A stretch of 64,000 bases of DNA from Roseburia sp. 831b (GCF_001940165.2 NZ_CP135162.1:1827501-1891500); one strand, 5' to 3'. Positions 53,418-64,000 are shown, numbered from the stretch's first letter. Numbers and translations: made by a program. Notes: generated by a model not told the origin, from the sequence alone.

Positions 53418-53503
53418 TATGAAGTCTGCTGCTCTTTAATTTATGTATATGCTGACGCATTATTTTATTATTACACCATCTGAAATCTTGATTAGAAAGC
53501 TCT

Positions 53504-54841
53504 CTAACTGAGTCTTTTTTCTTCCATAACACTCATATATGCTGGTCTGATGATTTTATCCGTGCAAATCATCTCTTCTATTCTGTGTGCACTCCAACCG
53601 ACGATTCTGGCTACTGCAAACATGGCTGTATAAAGTTCTACCGGTATACCCAGCATATCGTAGACAAATCCACTGTAAAAATCTACATTGGGACTGACAC
53701 CTTTATAGATATGTCTTTTGTCTGCTATGATCTTTGGAGCAAGCATCTCTATATTTTCATACAATTCAAGATCTTTTTGCCTTTTCTTTTCCTCTGCCAG
53801 TTGTTTTACATAATCTTTAAATACTCTCTCCCTCGGATCAGAAATAGAATACACTGCATGTCCCATTCCATAGATTAAGCCCTTATGGTCAAATGCATCT
53901 TTATCAACAATCCTTCTTAAGTATGCTTCTATCTCATCCTGATCTGAATAATCCTTTATATGCGCCCTAATATCATCCATCATTTCCATTACCTTAATGT
54001 TGGCGCCTCCGTGTTTTGGTCCTTTTAGCGAACACATTGCTGCTGCCATCGTTGAATAAGTGTCAGACCCAGATGACGTAACGACTCTTGTGGTAAATGT
54101 AGAATTATTACCGCCTCCATGTTCCATATGCAAAATGAGTGCCGTATCTAAAACCTTTGCCTCTGTAAGGGTATATTTCCGGTCTGGTCGCAGAAGCATC
54201 AATAGATTTTCCGCGGTGGAAAGCTGTTTATCGGGATGATGAATATACATACTCTCATTTTTTTCATAATGATTGTAAGCATTATATCCATATACTGCCA
54301 ACAATGGGAACTCACTGATGAGCTGGATGCACTGACGCAGCGAATTGCTGACACTTGGTTCTTTTACCTTTTTATCATAAGATGCCAGGGTAAGAATACT
54401 TCGGGTCATGGAATTCATGACATCCTCCGAAGGTGCTTTCATAATGACATCCCTTGTAAAATTGGTTGGCAATGTCCTACACTCTCCAATAATTCTATCG
54501 AAGCCTTCCTTCTCTCTTTCATCAGGCAGTTTTCCCATCAAAAGAAGATATGCTATTTTTTCAAATCCAAACTCATTTTGTCCTAAACAATGAATCAAAT
54601 CTTCCACTCGATAGCCCCGGTACCACAATTCCCCATCGCAGGGAATCTTCTGATTATCAACAATTTTTGAAGACACTATTTTTGATATGTTGGTAAGTCC
54701 TGTAAGGACACCTTTCCCATTTTCATCTCTAAGCCCTTTGTTTACGCCATATTCTTCAAATAACCGCGGAGCAATGTTATCATTTTTCAGACAAACTGCT
54801 TCCAATTCTTCAAAATAATCATTCATCTGCTCCGTTGTCAT
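53504..54841 (-). CDS. gltA: Citrate synthase
   Basis: The 445-residue type II-like enzyme condenses acetyl-CoA and oxaloacetate. Catalytic residues are visible: His in LILHMEHGGGNNSTF, His in IYGMGHAVYS and Asp in SPNVDFYSGF. The start at 54841 follows GGAGGTG and lies inside the end of the upstream marR gene (23-base overlap). That, with the shared strand, suggests one transcript with marR. In anaerobes it usually serves glutamate synthesis rather than a full TCA cycle. Confidence 0.95.
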   Translation of the reverse strand: MTTEQMNDYFEELEAVCLKNDNIAPRLFEEYGVNKGLRDENGKGVLTGLTNISKIVSSKIVDNQKIPCDGELWYRGYRVEDLIHCLGQNEFGFEKIAYLLLMGKLPDEREKEGFDRIIGECRTLPTNFTRDVIMKAPSEDVMNSMTRSILTLASYDKKVKEPSVSNSLRQCIQLISEFPLLAVYGYNAYNHYEKNESMYIHHPDKQLSTAENLLMLLRPDRKYTLTEAKVLDTALILHMEHGGGNNSTFTTRVVTSSGSDTYSTMAAAMCSLKGPKHGGANIKVMEMMDDIRAHIKDYSDQDEIEAYLRRIVDKDAFDHKGLIYGMGHAVYSISDPRERVFKDYVKQLAEEKKRQKDLELYENIEMLAPKIIADKRHIYKGVSPNVDFYSGFVYDMLGIPVELYTAMFAVARIVGWSAHRIEEMICTDKIIRPAYMSVMEEKRLS

Positions 54842-55325
54842 CTCTATTCACCTCCAGATTCTCCACCTCACTGCTCATAATAGTTTCCAACTGCTTCATA
54901 AGCTGTAGTAACTGAATCAAATTATCCTTTCCAAACTTTTCGAACACCTTCCCGTAATACTTCTTAAGTGTTTCTTCCTGCGCCCTTAACAGGCTTCGTC
55001 CGCTTTCAGTAATTGTAACATAGGTGCCCTCACTGCCGTTACCGTCATGAGACCATAATACATATCCTACGTCTCGTAGCTTTTCTACCATTTTAGAAAT
55101 CTGTCGCATCGTCATCTGAAGCTTGTCCGCTAAATCCTTCAGATAGACTCGTCCTGAATAAATGTCGGATGTCTCCTCCATTGCAATATATTGTAATGCA
55201 ATGTATTCCGGGATACTCATTTTCATAAAGACATCTTTTCTATGCTCCCGGTTAAACAAGTGCCTTTGGTATATCAATTCGTTGGACAGCTTTATAATAT
55301 CTGTATTTCCTATAGTTTCTGCCAT
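54819..55325 (-). CDS. MarR family transcriptional regulator
   Basis: The 168-residue winged-helix protein has LKDLADKLQMTMRQISKMVEKL for the recognition region and a wing with DGNGSEGTYVTITESG, plus flanking dimerisation helices. It lies between groEL and gltA and overlaps gltA, so it may control the citrate synthase gene or the whole run. The terminator-like hairpin after groEL suggests partial separation from the chaperonin genes. Confidence 0.9.
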   Translation of the reverse strand: MAETIGNTDIIKLSNELIYQRHLFNREHRKDVFMKMSIPEYIALQYIAMEETSDIYSGRVYLKDLADKLQMTMRQISKMVEKLRDVGYVLWSHDGNGSEGTYVTITESGRSLLRAQEETLKKYYGKVFEKFGKDNLIQLLQLMKQLETIMSSEVENLEVNRDDNGADE

Positions 55326-55342
55326 ATTACTCCTCCTTTATT

Positions 55343-55378
55343 TAAAATAAGGGAAGCAATAGACTGTCACTTCCCTTC
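55343..55378 (-). terminator. Terminator-like hairpin between groEL and marR
   Basis: AAGGGAAG / CTTCCCTT (349-356 and 370-377 of 55 kb) with a T-rich tail on the minus strand. It lies just before the marR ribosome site, so it is probably an attenuating terminator. Confidence 0.7.
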
Positions 55379-55398
55379 GTAAAAGAGAATGGATTATT

Positions 55399-57027
<1,629 letters not shown>

Positions 57028-57058
57028 CTACATATAAAATAACTGTATTTTTATTTTA

Positions 57059-57349
57059 CTACTCCACAATTGCAATAATGTCGGACTGATTTACGATGAT
57101 ATATTCCTCATCCTCCAACTTAACATCTGTACCGGAATACTGAGAATAAATCACACGGTCGCCTTCTTTTACCTGCATTTCTGTTTTCTTTCCATTCTTT
57201 TCACTTCCAGGTCCTACTGCAATGACAACAGCTGTCTGTGGCTTTTCTTTTGCACTATCCGGTAATATAATTCCGGACTGGGTTTTTTCTTCTGCTTCCT
57301 GCTGTTTTAAAACAACACGCTCTCCTAATGGTTTTAACTGCATAATCAT
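57059..57349 (-). CDS. groES: Co-chaperonin GroES
   Basis: The 96-residue lid protein has the normal length and motifs (LKPLGERVVLKQQEAEEKT, the mobile loop SGIILPDSAKEKPQ, and VKEGDRVIYSQYSGTDV). It is first in the groESL operon, directly behind the CIRCE operator. Confidence 0.98.
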   Translation of the reverse strand: MIMQLKPLGERVVLKQQEAEEKTQSGIILPDSAKEKPQTAVVIAVGPGSEKNGKKTEMQVKEGDRVIYSQYSGTDVKLEDEEYIIVNQSDIIAIVE

Positions 57350-57367
57350 TACCTCTTTTCTTTATTG

Positions 57368-57394
57368 TTAGCACTCTCTTGTATTGAGTGCTAC
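57368..57394 (-). promoter_or_regulatory. CIRCE operator (HrcA binding site)
   Basis: TTAGCACTC, nine bases, GAGTGCTAC: one mismatch from the consensus inverted repeat. It sits 18 bases before the groES start and should repress groESL through HrcA. Confidence 0.95.
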
Positions 57395-57410
57395 TTATTT
57401 TGTAAAAAAT

Positions 57411-57497
57411 ATATGCTTCATATGAAGCATATATAAACAGTTTGTTTCCAAACTGTTTGTTTAAAAAGGATTATAGCACATAAAAGACATATGTCAA
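57411..57497 (-). promoter_or_regulatory. groESL promoter with two additional palindromes
   Basis: On the minus strand TTGACA (57497-57492), 16 bases and TATAAT (57475-57470). Between this promoter and CIRCE lie a perfect 22-bp palindrome ATATGCTTCATATGAAGCATAT (57411-57432, quoted in two halves ATATGCTTCAT/ATGAAGCATAT) and a 10-bp inverted repeat AAACAGTTTG-TTTC-CAAACTGTTT (57435-57458). The second resembles MarR-type operators and could be the site of the MarR encoded in the same run. Confidence 0.7.
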
Positions 57498-57542
57498 CCC
57501 ATTTTTTCAAAAGAAATAAAAAAGTGTCTTCGACACTCTCAA

Positions 57543-57582
57543 CTCCCCTAGCCCCTCATTCATGAGGGGTAGGGGTTTTCTT
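57543..57582 (+). terminator. Strong hairpin upstream of the IS1182-like element
   Basis: CCCCTA.CCCCTCAT / ATGAGGGG.TAGGGG, followed by TTTTCTT on the plus strand. It may be the original end of the IS91-like element or a terminator shielding groESL. Confidence 0.6.
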
Positions 57583-57607
57583 ATCTCCTTCTTTATTGTA
57601 AAATTCT

Positions 57608-59361
57608 ATAGGCGCTTGCGAAACGCCAAAAGCCGCATAAATACGGCTTTTTTTGTTGTTAAAATAAAATATCTCCTCAAGGTTTATGCTAAAATAGAGT
57701 TGTGAGAAACTATCAACCAATCCACCTAAAGGAGATATACCTACATGATAACACATAAACAGCTCTCTTTGGCAGAAGTTTTTGAAGATTGCCAAAATAA
57801 ATTCGACAACGACAAATACCAGTTCCTTTCTCTTCTTGATGAAGCCATTAACCTTGATGAAATTGTTCCTGTTTCTTTTGTTACTCATTTTCATGCTTCA
57901 ACCGGAAGACCTCGTAAGCACCAGCTTTATCCAATGCTTAAAGCTTTTCTGATTCAGCGTATATTCTCAATCCCGACTGATATGCTCCTAATCGTTTTCT
58001 TGAAATACTCTCAGGAATTACGTGATTTCTGTGGCTTTGATGTTGTTCCTGATGCCTCAAAATTTACCCGTTTTAAACAGGATTTCCTGATGGACTTACA
58101 ATCTATGTTCGTTCACATGGTTGATATGACCGAACCGATATGCCAAAAACTTGATCCTCATCTGGCGGCTATGACCATCTTCGATACCTCTGGCATTGAA
58201 GCCTGGGTGACTGAAAATAATCCAAAATACGCAAACCGTATTATCAAGCAGTTAAAGGCTTTCAAGAAATCCCATAACCTTGATGATTCCTATGATCCTT
58301 ATAAGGCTGCTTATGGTTCCATGCCTACGCATGCTGCTTCCAATCAGGCAATCCAGCAGATGTACATTAATGGACATTTCTGTTACGCCTATAAGTTTGG
58401 CATTGTAACCAACGGACTTGGTATTGTCCGTGATATCACTTTCTATAACAAAGAGTTCCTAAAGGCTCATCCGGATATCGTTGTGGAAAAGAAATCTGAC
58501 TCTCCTGATGAGGATAAATCTCTTGCCGATTCAAAAGCCCTGCTTCCTGTCCTGGTTGATTTCTTTCAGAAGCATCCGCTTATCGCCCCTAAGACTTTTC
58601 TTGGTGATGCTGCTTTTGACACGATTGAAATCTACAAATCTCTTTTCGGTGAAATTGGATTTGAAAAAGCATTTATTCCTCTCCGCGTTAAACTTTCTAT
58701 GGAAGATAACGGTTATACCATCAACGAAAATGGTGTTCCCTGTTGTCCTCATGATCCTTCGCTTCCTATGAAAAGAGAAGGTAGTAAATCACACTTAAAA
58801 AGCAAAATTCCCACGATGAAATTTGTCTGCCCGAAAATGAAATGGGAATACAATAAAGCAGATAAAACAAAACGCCGTGTATGCCATTGTGATAATCCCT
58901 GCACAACATCTTCCTGTGGAAGAATGATTTACGTTTATCCCGAAAAGAATCTTCGTGCCTATCCCGGAGTGGAACGGGGGTCAGACGAATGGGAAGAAAC
59001 ATATAAAATCCGTGTAAACGTTGAAAAATCTATTAACCACTTTAAAGACAGCTTTTGCGTAGCTAATCGTAAAACCCAGAACGAAAAAACGCTTCATGCC
59101 GATTTACTTTTGGCTGGCATAGCTCAACTTGTTACAGTAATCGTTGCTGATAAAATTCATCAACATCAATACATCCGAAGTCTTAAGCCTTTGATTGCTT
59201 AAAATTGAGATTTTATAAATTTTTCTGCTTCATACTAACTATGAAGCCTTTTTGTCATGCCCTAAATGAATGACTGCCACCTTCCATTCCAAGAATCCTG
59301 CATTGCAGGATTCTATCCTTGTTTTCAATCAAGATTGCGAACTTGTTTCGCAATTACCTAT
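57608..59361 (+). mobile_element. IS1182-like insertion sequence
   Basis: The element is about 1754 bp. Its ends are inverted: ATAGG...TTGCGAAAC at 57608-57624 and GTTTCGCAA...CCTAT ending at 59361. It is flanked by the direct repeat GTAAAATTCT (57598-57607 and 59362-59371). The boundaries are my reading of these matches. It inserted immediately in front of the IS91-like transposase gene. Confidence 0.7.
57745..59202 (+). CDS. DDE transposase, IS1182 family type
   Basis: The 485-residue transposase has an N-terminal InsH-like domain (STGRPRKHQLYPMLKAFLIQ), catalytic Asp in TIFDTSGIEA, Asp in FLGDAAFDTIE and Glu in RVNVEKSINHFKD. A cysteine-rich insert (CHCDNPCTTSSCG) precedes the last catalytic residue, as in IS1182 proteins. 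It appears intact. RBS AAGGAGATATACC precedes the ATG. Confidence 0.88.
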   Translation: MITHKQLSLAEVFEDCQNKFDNDKYQFLSLLDEAINLDEIVPVSFVTHFHASTGRPRKHQLYPMLKAFLIQRIFSIPTDMLLIVFLKYSQELRDFCGFDVVPDASKFTRFKQDFLMDLQSMFVHMVDMTEPICQKLDPHLAAMTIFDTSGIEAWVTENNPKYANRIIKQLKAFKKSHNLDDSYDPYKAAYGSMPTHAASNQAIQQMYINGHFCYAYKFGIVTNGLGIVRDITFYNKEFLKAHPDIVVEKKSDSPDEDKSLADSKALLPVLVDFFQKHPLIAPKTFLGDAAFDTIEIYKSLFGEIGFEKAFIPLRVKLSMEDNGYTINENGVPCCPHDPSLPMKREGSKSHLKSKIPTMKFVCPKMKWEYNKADKTKRRVCHCDNPCTTSSCGRMIYVYPEKNLRAYPGVERGSDEWEETYKIRVNVEKSINHFKDSFCVANRKTQNEKTLHADLLLAGIAQLVTVIVADKIHQHQYIRSLKPLIA

Positions 59362-59374
59362 GTAAAATTCTATT

Positions 59375-60499
59375 ATGAATATATTACAATCCATCTTTAC
59401 CGATTATTATGAACACATCATTTACCAACTCCATCCTCGTCCTGCTGTCATTGAAAATGTCAACAAGATGATTCATTGTGGTGACTCTTCTCACGGTGGT
59501 GCCATGTATGGCTGTCCTCACTGCGGAAATCTTAAATTTGTTCCCTTTCGCTGTAAAAGCCGTTTTTGCCCTTCCTGTGGAAACAAATACAACCAGCTTC
59601 GTTCTTTTCAGATGTCCTGCAAGCTCGTTTCCTGTGTTCACCGCCATTGTGTTTTCACCATCCCAGAGGAACTCCGCATTTATTTTCTCAAAGACAGGTC
59701 TCTCTTAAATTGCTTATTTCATTCTGTCCGTGACGTTGTCCTTCGTATGTTTTCCAAAATGAATAAAACTGAAAACTTTACTCCCGGATTTATCTGTGTT
59801 CTTCACACCTTTGGGCGTGACTTAAAATGGAATCCCCATATCCATGCCCTCATCTCTGAAGGCGGTGCTGGCAACATCACTCCCTGGCGTCCTGTCAAAC
59901 ACTTTGATTACAACTTTCTTCGTAATGCCTTCCGCAAAGTGCTGCTTGAACAGCTCTCCTTCCGTATTGGTCCCACCTTTCGTAAAGTTAAAAATGAAAT
60001 GTACACAAAACACTCCAATGGTTTTTATGTTCGTGCAAAGCCAAATCTCTGCACTCCTGATATTACCATTAAATACATCAGCCGATACCTCGGCAGGCCT
60101 GTTATCGCCACATCACGTATTGATTATTATGACGGCGAAAATGTAACCTTTCATTACACCAGACACGAAGACAACAAAACAGTTACTGAAACCATCCCTG
60201 CTTTGAACTTCATCCAAAAACTAATTGTACACATCCCCGAAAAACATTTCAAAATGCTTCGCTACTATGGGATATATGCCAAACATCATAAACAGGAAAA
60301 GAATCTCCGTAAATGTATTTCTGCTGAAAAACAACATTTCCTGCGTTCTATCCAGGACTGGCGGCACTCCATTCTTCTCTCTTTCGGATACGACCCTCTC
60401 TGCTGTTCCGAATGTGGCACTTCTATGTTGGTTTTAGAAGTTTACCACAAAAAAACTGCACTATTTGAACAATATCGAAAGGTTATGGGATATGGATAA
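59375..60499 (+). CDS. IS91 family HUH transposase
   Basis: The 374-residue rolling-circle transposase has an N-terminal zinc finger (CPHCGN, then CKSRFCPSCGNKY), the HUH motif in WNPHIHALISEGG and a single-Tyr region YISRYLGRP. It ends with a C-terminal zinc-ribbon-like CCSECGTSMLVLE. It appears full length. The IS1182-like element sits directly before its start codon, so its native promoter and terminus may be separated from it. Confidence 0.88.
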   Translation: MNILQSIFTDYYEHIIYQLHPRPAVIENVNKMIHCGDSSHGGAMYGCPHCGNLKFVPFRCKSRFCPSCGNKYNQLRSFQMSCKLVSCVHRHCVFTIPEELRIYFLKDRSLLNCLFHSVRDVVLRMFSKMNKTENFTPGFICVLHTFGRDLKWNPHIHALISEGGAGNITPWRPVKHFDYNFLRNAFRKVLLEQLSFRIGPTFRKVKNEMYTKHSNGFYVRAKPNLCTPDITIKYISRYLGRPVIATSRIDYYDGENVTFHYTRHEDNKTVTETIPALNFIQKLIVHIPEKHFKMLRYYGIYAKHHKQEKNLRKCISAEKQHFLRSIQDWRHSILLSFGYDPLCCSECGTSMLVLEVYHKKTALFEQYRKVMGYG

Positions 60500-60677
60500 C
60501 TCCATGCTCATAGTAATTCTTTCTCCATAGTCAGATAGTGCAGCTGTCCTAAACCAAAACAAAAAACTTCATAAACAACGTCATGGCGAATCCACCATTC
60601 GCTCTTTTGTCATGTCATTTTTTATTTCAAGTTCATTATACACTATTTCTGACTGTTTGAGAAATTTCCTATAAAGT

Positions 60678-60706
60678 AAAAAAATTGCACACCGACTACT
60701 CGGTGT
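60678..60706 (-). terminator. Terminator after the marR-like gene
   Basis: ACACCG / CGGTGT (60689-60694, 60701-60706), followed on the minus strand by seven T. Confidence 0.8.
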
Positions 60707-60714
60707 AACAATTC

Positions 60715-61149
60715 CTAGTCATTCTCCAACAATCTGTCTATATTATGACTAATCTGCTCAGACACCCGGTTAAATACCGCCAAAGAACTTTCATCAATTC
60801 CTTCCACCACCTTGGCGGTTAACTCTGCCCAGAGAATCTCCATTTCCTGACAGAGATGTTCCGACGCATCGGTCAGCTCATATTTCACATATCTACGATC
60901 TTTATCATCTCTTTTGCATACAATGTATCCTTGTTTAACAAGATTCTCTAAAGTAGTAGACATATGACCTTTATTCATCTGCGTGTACCGACATATATCC
61001 GTCAATGTTGTTATCTCATCATAATGAGATAGCAAATAAACAACTTCCAGTTCCAATCTGTTTAGGTTTGTCTTATTTTTTACATCAACCATAGCTTTTT
61101 CAAGAAGACGATTAAACTTTCCACCTCTCAAATTTTTTTCAATATTCAT
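60715..61149 (-). CDS. MarR family transcriptional regulator
   Basis: The 144-residue protein has the winged-helix core LTDICRYTQMNKGHMSTTL (recognition helix) and a wing with KRDDKDRRYVKYELTDA. The start at 61149 follows AGGAGTG. No cotranscribed target gene is visible; neighbours are an IS91-like transposase and a broken recombinase. Ligand unknown. Confidence 0.9.
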   Translation of the reverse strand: MNIEKNLRGGKFNRLLEKAMVDVKNKTNLNRLELEVVYLLSHYDEITTLTDICRYTQMNKGHMSTTLENLVKQGYIVCKRDDKDRRYVKYELTDASEHLCQEMEILWAELTAKVVEGIDESSLAVFNRVSEQISHNIDRLLEND

Positions 61150-61315
61150 CAAAATTTCACTCCTATTTTGTTTTTATTCTTTTAACAAAATATCAAATTA
61201 ATCCATCAAAAATTTTTTCATGGGACATCTTGTCGTTTATCATATCATATCGCCTACATTTTTTCCACATAAACCACCCCAGTATTTCACTGCCCGAGTG
61301 CCACAGATCCCATTT

Positions 61316-62830
61316 CTATACTCTTACTTCAAATCCGTTCTTGAATATGAATCTTATATCGTCCTTGGCTTTTACAATCACTTCCTGTACCAAGCTGCTC
61401 CAAATCCCGGCATCGAACTCGCAGGTTAAGCCGTCCTGCTTCTCCAAAGTTCGAATGAACCCTTTGAACAATTCTTGCTTTGCCTTCTTTCTATCTGCTC
61501 TGCGATGTCATCATACTTAGCTTTTGCCTTTTCATATCTTGCCGTAAGTTCGGCATAGCGTTTTTCATACTCGTCCTGGTCTAATGCCACACGGCTGTTC
61601 TCTGCAATGGCAATCTGCATCTGCTCCGAGATGATGTTAAGTTCTGCGATGCTATCCTGCAAATCCCTGTCCAGTGAATCCGTCTCACAGACCATTTCCA
61701 TCATAACTTTGGTGTTTGCAAGAATCTCTTCCCTTTCAGAAAATAACTCGTTGGCCGCCTTGATGAACAATTTCTTTAACTCATCCTCGTTGATGTGTGG
61801 TGTTTTGCACTTGCAACCATCGGCATATTTGTTATTGCATCTGTAGATGACCTTTCTGTACTTATCATTGGAATGCCAAACCTTGGCACCGTACCAAGAA
61901 CCACATTCTCCACACCTTATTATGGAAGAAAACAATCCCACACCACTATATTTCTGCATACCCTTTCGCCTTAAAATTTCTGCCTGAACTTGGTCGAACT
62001 GGTCGGCTGTCACAATGCCTTCATGGTGTCCTTCCACATAATACTGTGGCACCTCGCCATTGTTAACTACCAGCTTATGAGTTAAGAAGTCCTTTGTAAA
62101 TGTCTTCTGCAGAAGGGCATCCCCTTTGTACTTTTCATTCTGAAGGATACTCATCACTGAACTTGGATGCCATTTATCTTTCCCGGCAGGGGTCTTCACT
62201 CCCATTTAGGTAAGTTCACAGGCAATCTTATATGTGGAATACCCCTCAAGATATCGCTTGTAAATATATCTGACGGTTACTGCCTGTTCTTCGTTGATGA
62301 TAAATTCGCCATCTGTTCCTCTGTCATACCCCAGAAAGTGTTTAAATCCTATGCTCGCCCTTCCGTCTGCAAACATTTTTCTTTTTCCCCATGTGGTATT
62401 CTCTGAAATGGATCTGGATTCCTCCTGTGCAAGGGAACTCATTATCGTAATAAGAAGCTCCCCTTTTGCATCGAGCTTCCAGATATTCTCTTTCTCGAAA
62501 TAAATCTCCACTCCTTTTTCCTTCAGTTCCTTGACTGTTGTTAGGGAATCAACGGTATTTCTTGCAAATCGGCTGACCGACTTTGTGATGATAAGGTCTA
62601 TCTTTCCGGCAAGGGCATCCTCAATCATCTGGTTAAAGCCTTCTCTTCTTTTGGTGTTTGTAGCTGTAATACCCTCATCAGAATACATCCCGACAAAACT
62701 CCAATCATCACGGGAAGTAATGTAATTAGTATAATAATCCATCTGAGCATCATAGCTGGTGCCTGTTCTTCATGCTCCGTTGAAACTCGGGCATAGCCCG
62801 CAACTCTACGCTTGGTCTTCTCTACTATTG
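61316..62830 (-). pseudogene. Large serine recombinase, multiply broken
   Basis: Pieces of a resolvase/recombinase read in order: RRVAGYARVSTEHEEQAPA near 62800; a one-base shift near 62745; DYYTNYITSRDDWSFVGMYS onward with the catalytic-domain LIITKSVSRFARN; an in-frame TAA at 62208-62206 after YSTYKIACELT; then GVKTPAGKDKWHPSSVMSIL, a zinc region (CGECGSWYG) and coiled coil. A further shift near 61490 leads to ELFKGFIRTLEKQDG and the natural C-terminus ending FEVRV at 61316. At least two frameshifts and one nonsense change make it inactive unless the assembly is faulty. Confidence 0.85.
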
Positions 62831-62858
62831 GTTTACATTTTCATTCTTGAAACACTTG

Positions 62859-64000
62859 TTATAGCATCCCAAAATGCTCCAGCGCATCCCTAATAGCTTT
62901 TTCCTTCTCCACCAGACATTGAGGCTGTCTGCTATCTTCCGATTTAGGAAGATTATAATTCTCCCCAACCTCTATTCCACATTTCCTTTTTACCTGCGAA
63001 ATATACAGATTAGAAACCTTCAGCCCATGTTCTTTCAGCACATACTCCTGAATTTCCTTATAAGTCGCCTTACTCTCTGCCGAAGTCACATCCAGCTCAT
63101 CCAACTCAAGTTCCACCTCAACATAATCATCCGGCTTTTGTTGGGACAAAAGAACTACAGTCTCCACATGCACCGTATTCGGAAACATATCCACACAACG
63201 GACCTTCTCCACACGATACCCTCTCGCCTGGAGCACCTCTAAGTCTCTCGCAAGACTTGTCGGCTTGCAGGAGATGTAGACCATCTGTGGTACATCGTAG
63301 CGGATGATTTTTTCGAGTGCCTTGGGATTAATTCCATCACGAGGTGGGTCAAGTACAATGTAGTCCGGTTTTTCTTCGATGGAATCGATGACTTTTAGGA
63401 CATCACCGGCGATGAACTCACAGTTATGTAAACCATTTAATGCTGCATTCTCTTTTGCAGCCTCCACTGCCTCTTCGATGATTTCAACACCGATTACCTT
63501 CTTTGCAACCGGGGAGAGCATCTGTGCAATGGTTCCGGTTCCAGAATATAAATCGAATACTACTTTTCCATTGGAAGCAACATCTTCCTCTGTCTCGCTT
63601 GGAAGTGCGTCGCCAATAAATTCTCTTGCAGTCTGATATAACACTTCTGCACCAAGAGAATTGGTCTGGAAAAAGGAAAATGGTGTAATTTTAAAACGAA
63701 GTCCTAATAACTCCTCGTAGAAATAATCCTGTCCAAATAAAATATCGGTTCCTTCGTTTGTGACCGTATCTGCGACATTATCATTCCTGGTATGAAGAAT
63801 CCCTGTCATTTTTCCTTTGTAAGAAGCGGTCTGCAATGCCTGGTTCCAGCCCTCTAACAATTCTTCCTCTGTTCCAGAGAACGCTGGATTCTCCTTTCCT
63901 GCCGCAAAATCAATCTGCGTCGTTGTTACAAGATCTACTAAGATTTCGCCGGTCTTAACTGCCTTTCGAACCAGAAGGTGACGGAGATATCCGGTATGAC
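62859..64000 (-). CDS. rlmD: 23S rRNA (uracil-5-)-methyltransferase, RlmD/RumA type, 5' end outside the window
   Basis: The frame runs to the window edge (the last readable text at the edge is HTGYLRHLLVRKAVKTG), so the N-terminal TRAM and part of the iron-sulfur region are missing. The visible 380 residues include the SAM site VFDLYSGTGTIAQML, VIGVEIIEEAVEAAKENA, the catalytic region VLDPPRDGINPKAL and the nucleophile Cys in MVYISCKPTSLARDL. An extra C-terminal segment of about 80 residues, rich in Glu and Lys (EVELELDELDVTSAESK onward), follows the methyltransferase fold and is unusual for RlmD. Confidence 0.92.
   Translation of the reverse strand, partial: HTGYLRHLLVRKAVKTGEILVDLVTTTQIDFAAGKENPAFSGTEEELLEGWNQALQTASYKGKMTGILHTRNDNVADTVTNEGTDILFGQDYFYEELLGLRFKITPFSFFQTNSLGAEVLYQTAREFIGDALPSETEEDVASNGKVVFDLYSGTGTIAQMLSPVAKKVIGVEIIEEAVEAAKENAALNGLHNCEFIAGDVLKVIDSIEEKPDYIVLDPPRDGINPKALEKIIRYDVPQMVYISCKPTSLARDLEVLQARGYRVEKVRCVDMFPNTVHVETVVLLSQQKPDDYVEVELELDELDVTSAESKATYKEIQEYVLKEHGLKVSNLYISQVKRKCGIEVGENYNLPKSEDSRQPQCLVEKEKAIRDALEHFGML

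Noticed and set aside
57556..57894. 112-residue minus-strand ORF upstream of the IS1182-like transposase
   Set aside because: It is a shadow of the transposase 5' end and the IS terminus, with no ribosome site.

Overview
The window looks like chromosome of a low-GC anaerobic gut Firmicute of the family Lachnospiraceae (Roseburia/Agathobacter-like; inferred). The clues are protein style, a PPi-type phosphofructokinase, a T-box-controlled trp operon, a HrcA/CIRCE-controlled groESL operon and the kinds of mobile genes present. No 16S or other taxonomic marker lies inside, so the assignment is approximate. There are no rRNA or tRNA genes and no CRISPR array.

Bases 1-21300 are mostly core-like. 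They hold an AGCS alanine/glycine:Na+ symporter; a minus-strand run of a membrane-anchored cohesin/cadherin-like protein, clpC, a small conserved protein and radA; a roughly 0.32 kb foldback (MITE-like) repeat; a radical SAM activase-like enzyme; PPi-PFK; a trio of acyltransferase, zinc-ribbon membrane protein and esterase; a GntR regulator with a heterodimeric ABC exporter; and a separate single-chain ABC exporter.

Bases 19300-31511 contain the most interesting locus. A 52-residue secreted-peptide gene diverges from the ABC exporter around a strong palindrome. It converges on an XRE/TPR-type regulator gene that an integrated element has cut in two. The element is bounded by a 10-bp direct repeat (21845-21854 and 29958-29967). 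Joining the flanks across one repeat copy restores the regulator reading frame exactly. The element carries a lincosamide nucleotidyltransferase gene (lnu(C)-like), two tyrosine recombinases and a rolling-circle Rep of the CRESS type (HUH nuclease plus SF3 helicase) next to a highly structured origin-like region. It was itself hit by a complete IS66 element with an 8-bp target duplication. The broken regulator also carries an in-frame stop.

Bases 31584-41330 hold a complete trpEGDCFBA operon behind a Trp (UGG) T-box leader, an EamA transporter, and an ABC-F ATPase whose long leader has a four-codon upstream ORF and stacked hairpins, like drug-responsive attenuators.

Bases 41470-62830 form an accessory and defence island. 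It contains a decayed ABC-three-component (ABC-3C) system, a PD-(D/E)XK family protein, a TOTE-type AEP primase/helicase/PLD protein paired with a large serine recombinase, and a type III toxin-antitoxin system of the CptIN family whose two RNA repeats covary as a pseudoknot. There is also an array of about seven short hairpins, a groES-groEL-marR-gltA run with CIRCE and extra palindromes, an IS1182-like element inserted in front of an IS91-like transposase, a MarR gene and a broken serine recombinase. The right edge is a partial rlmD.
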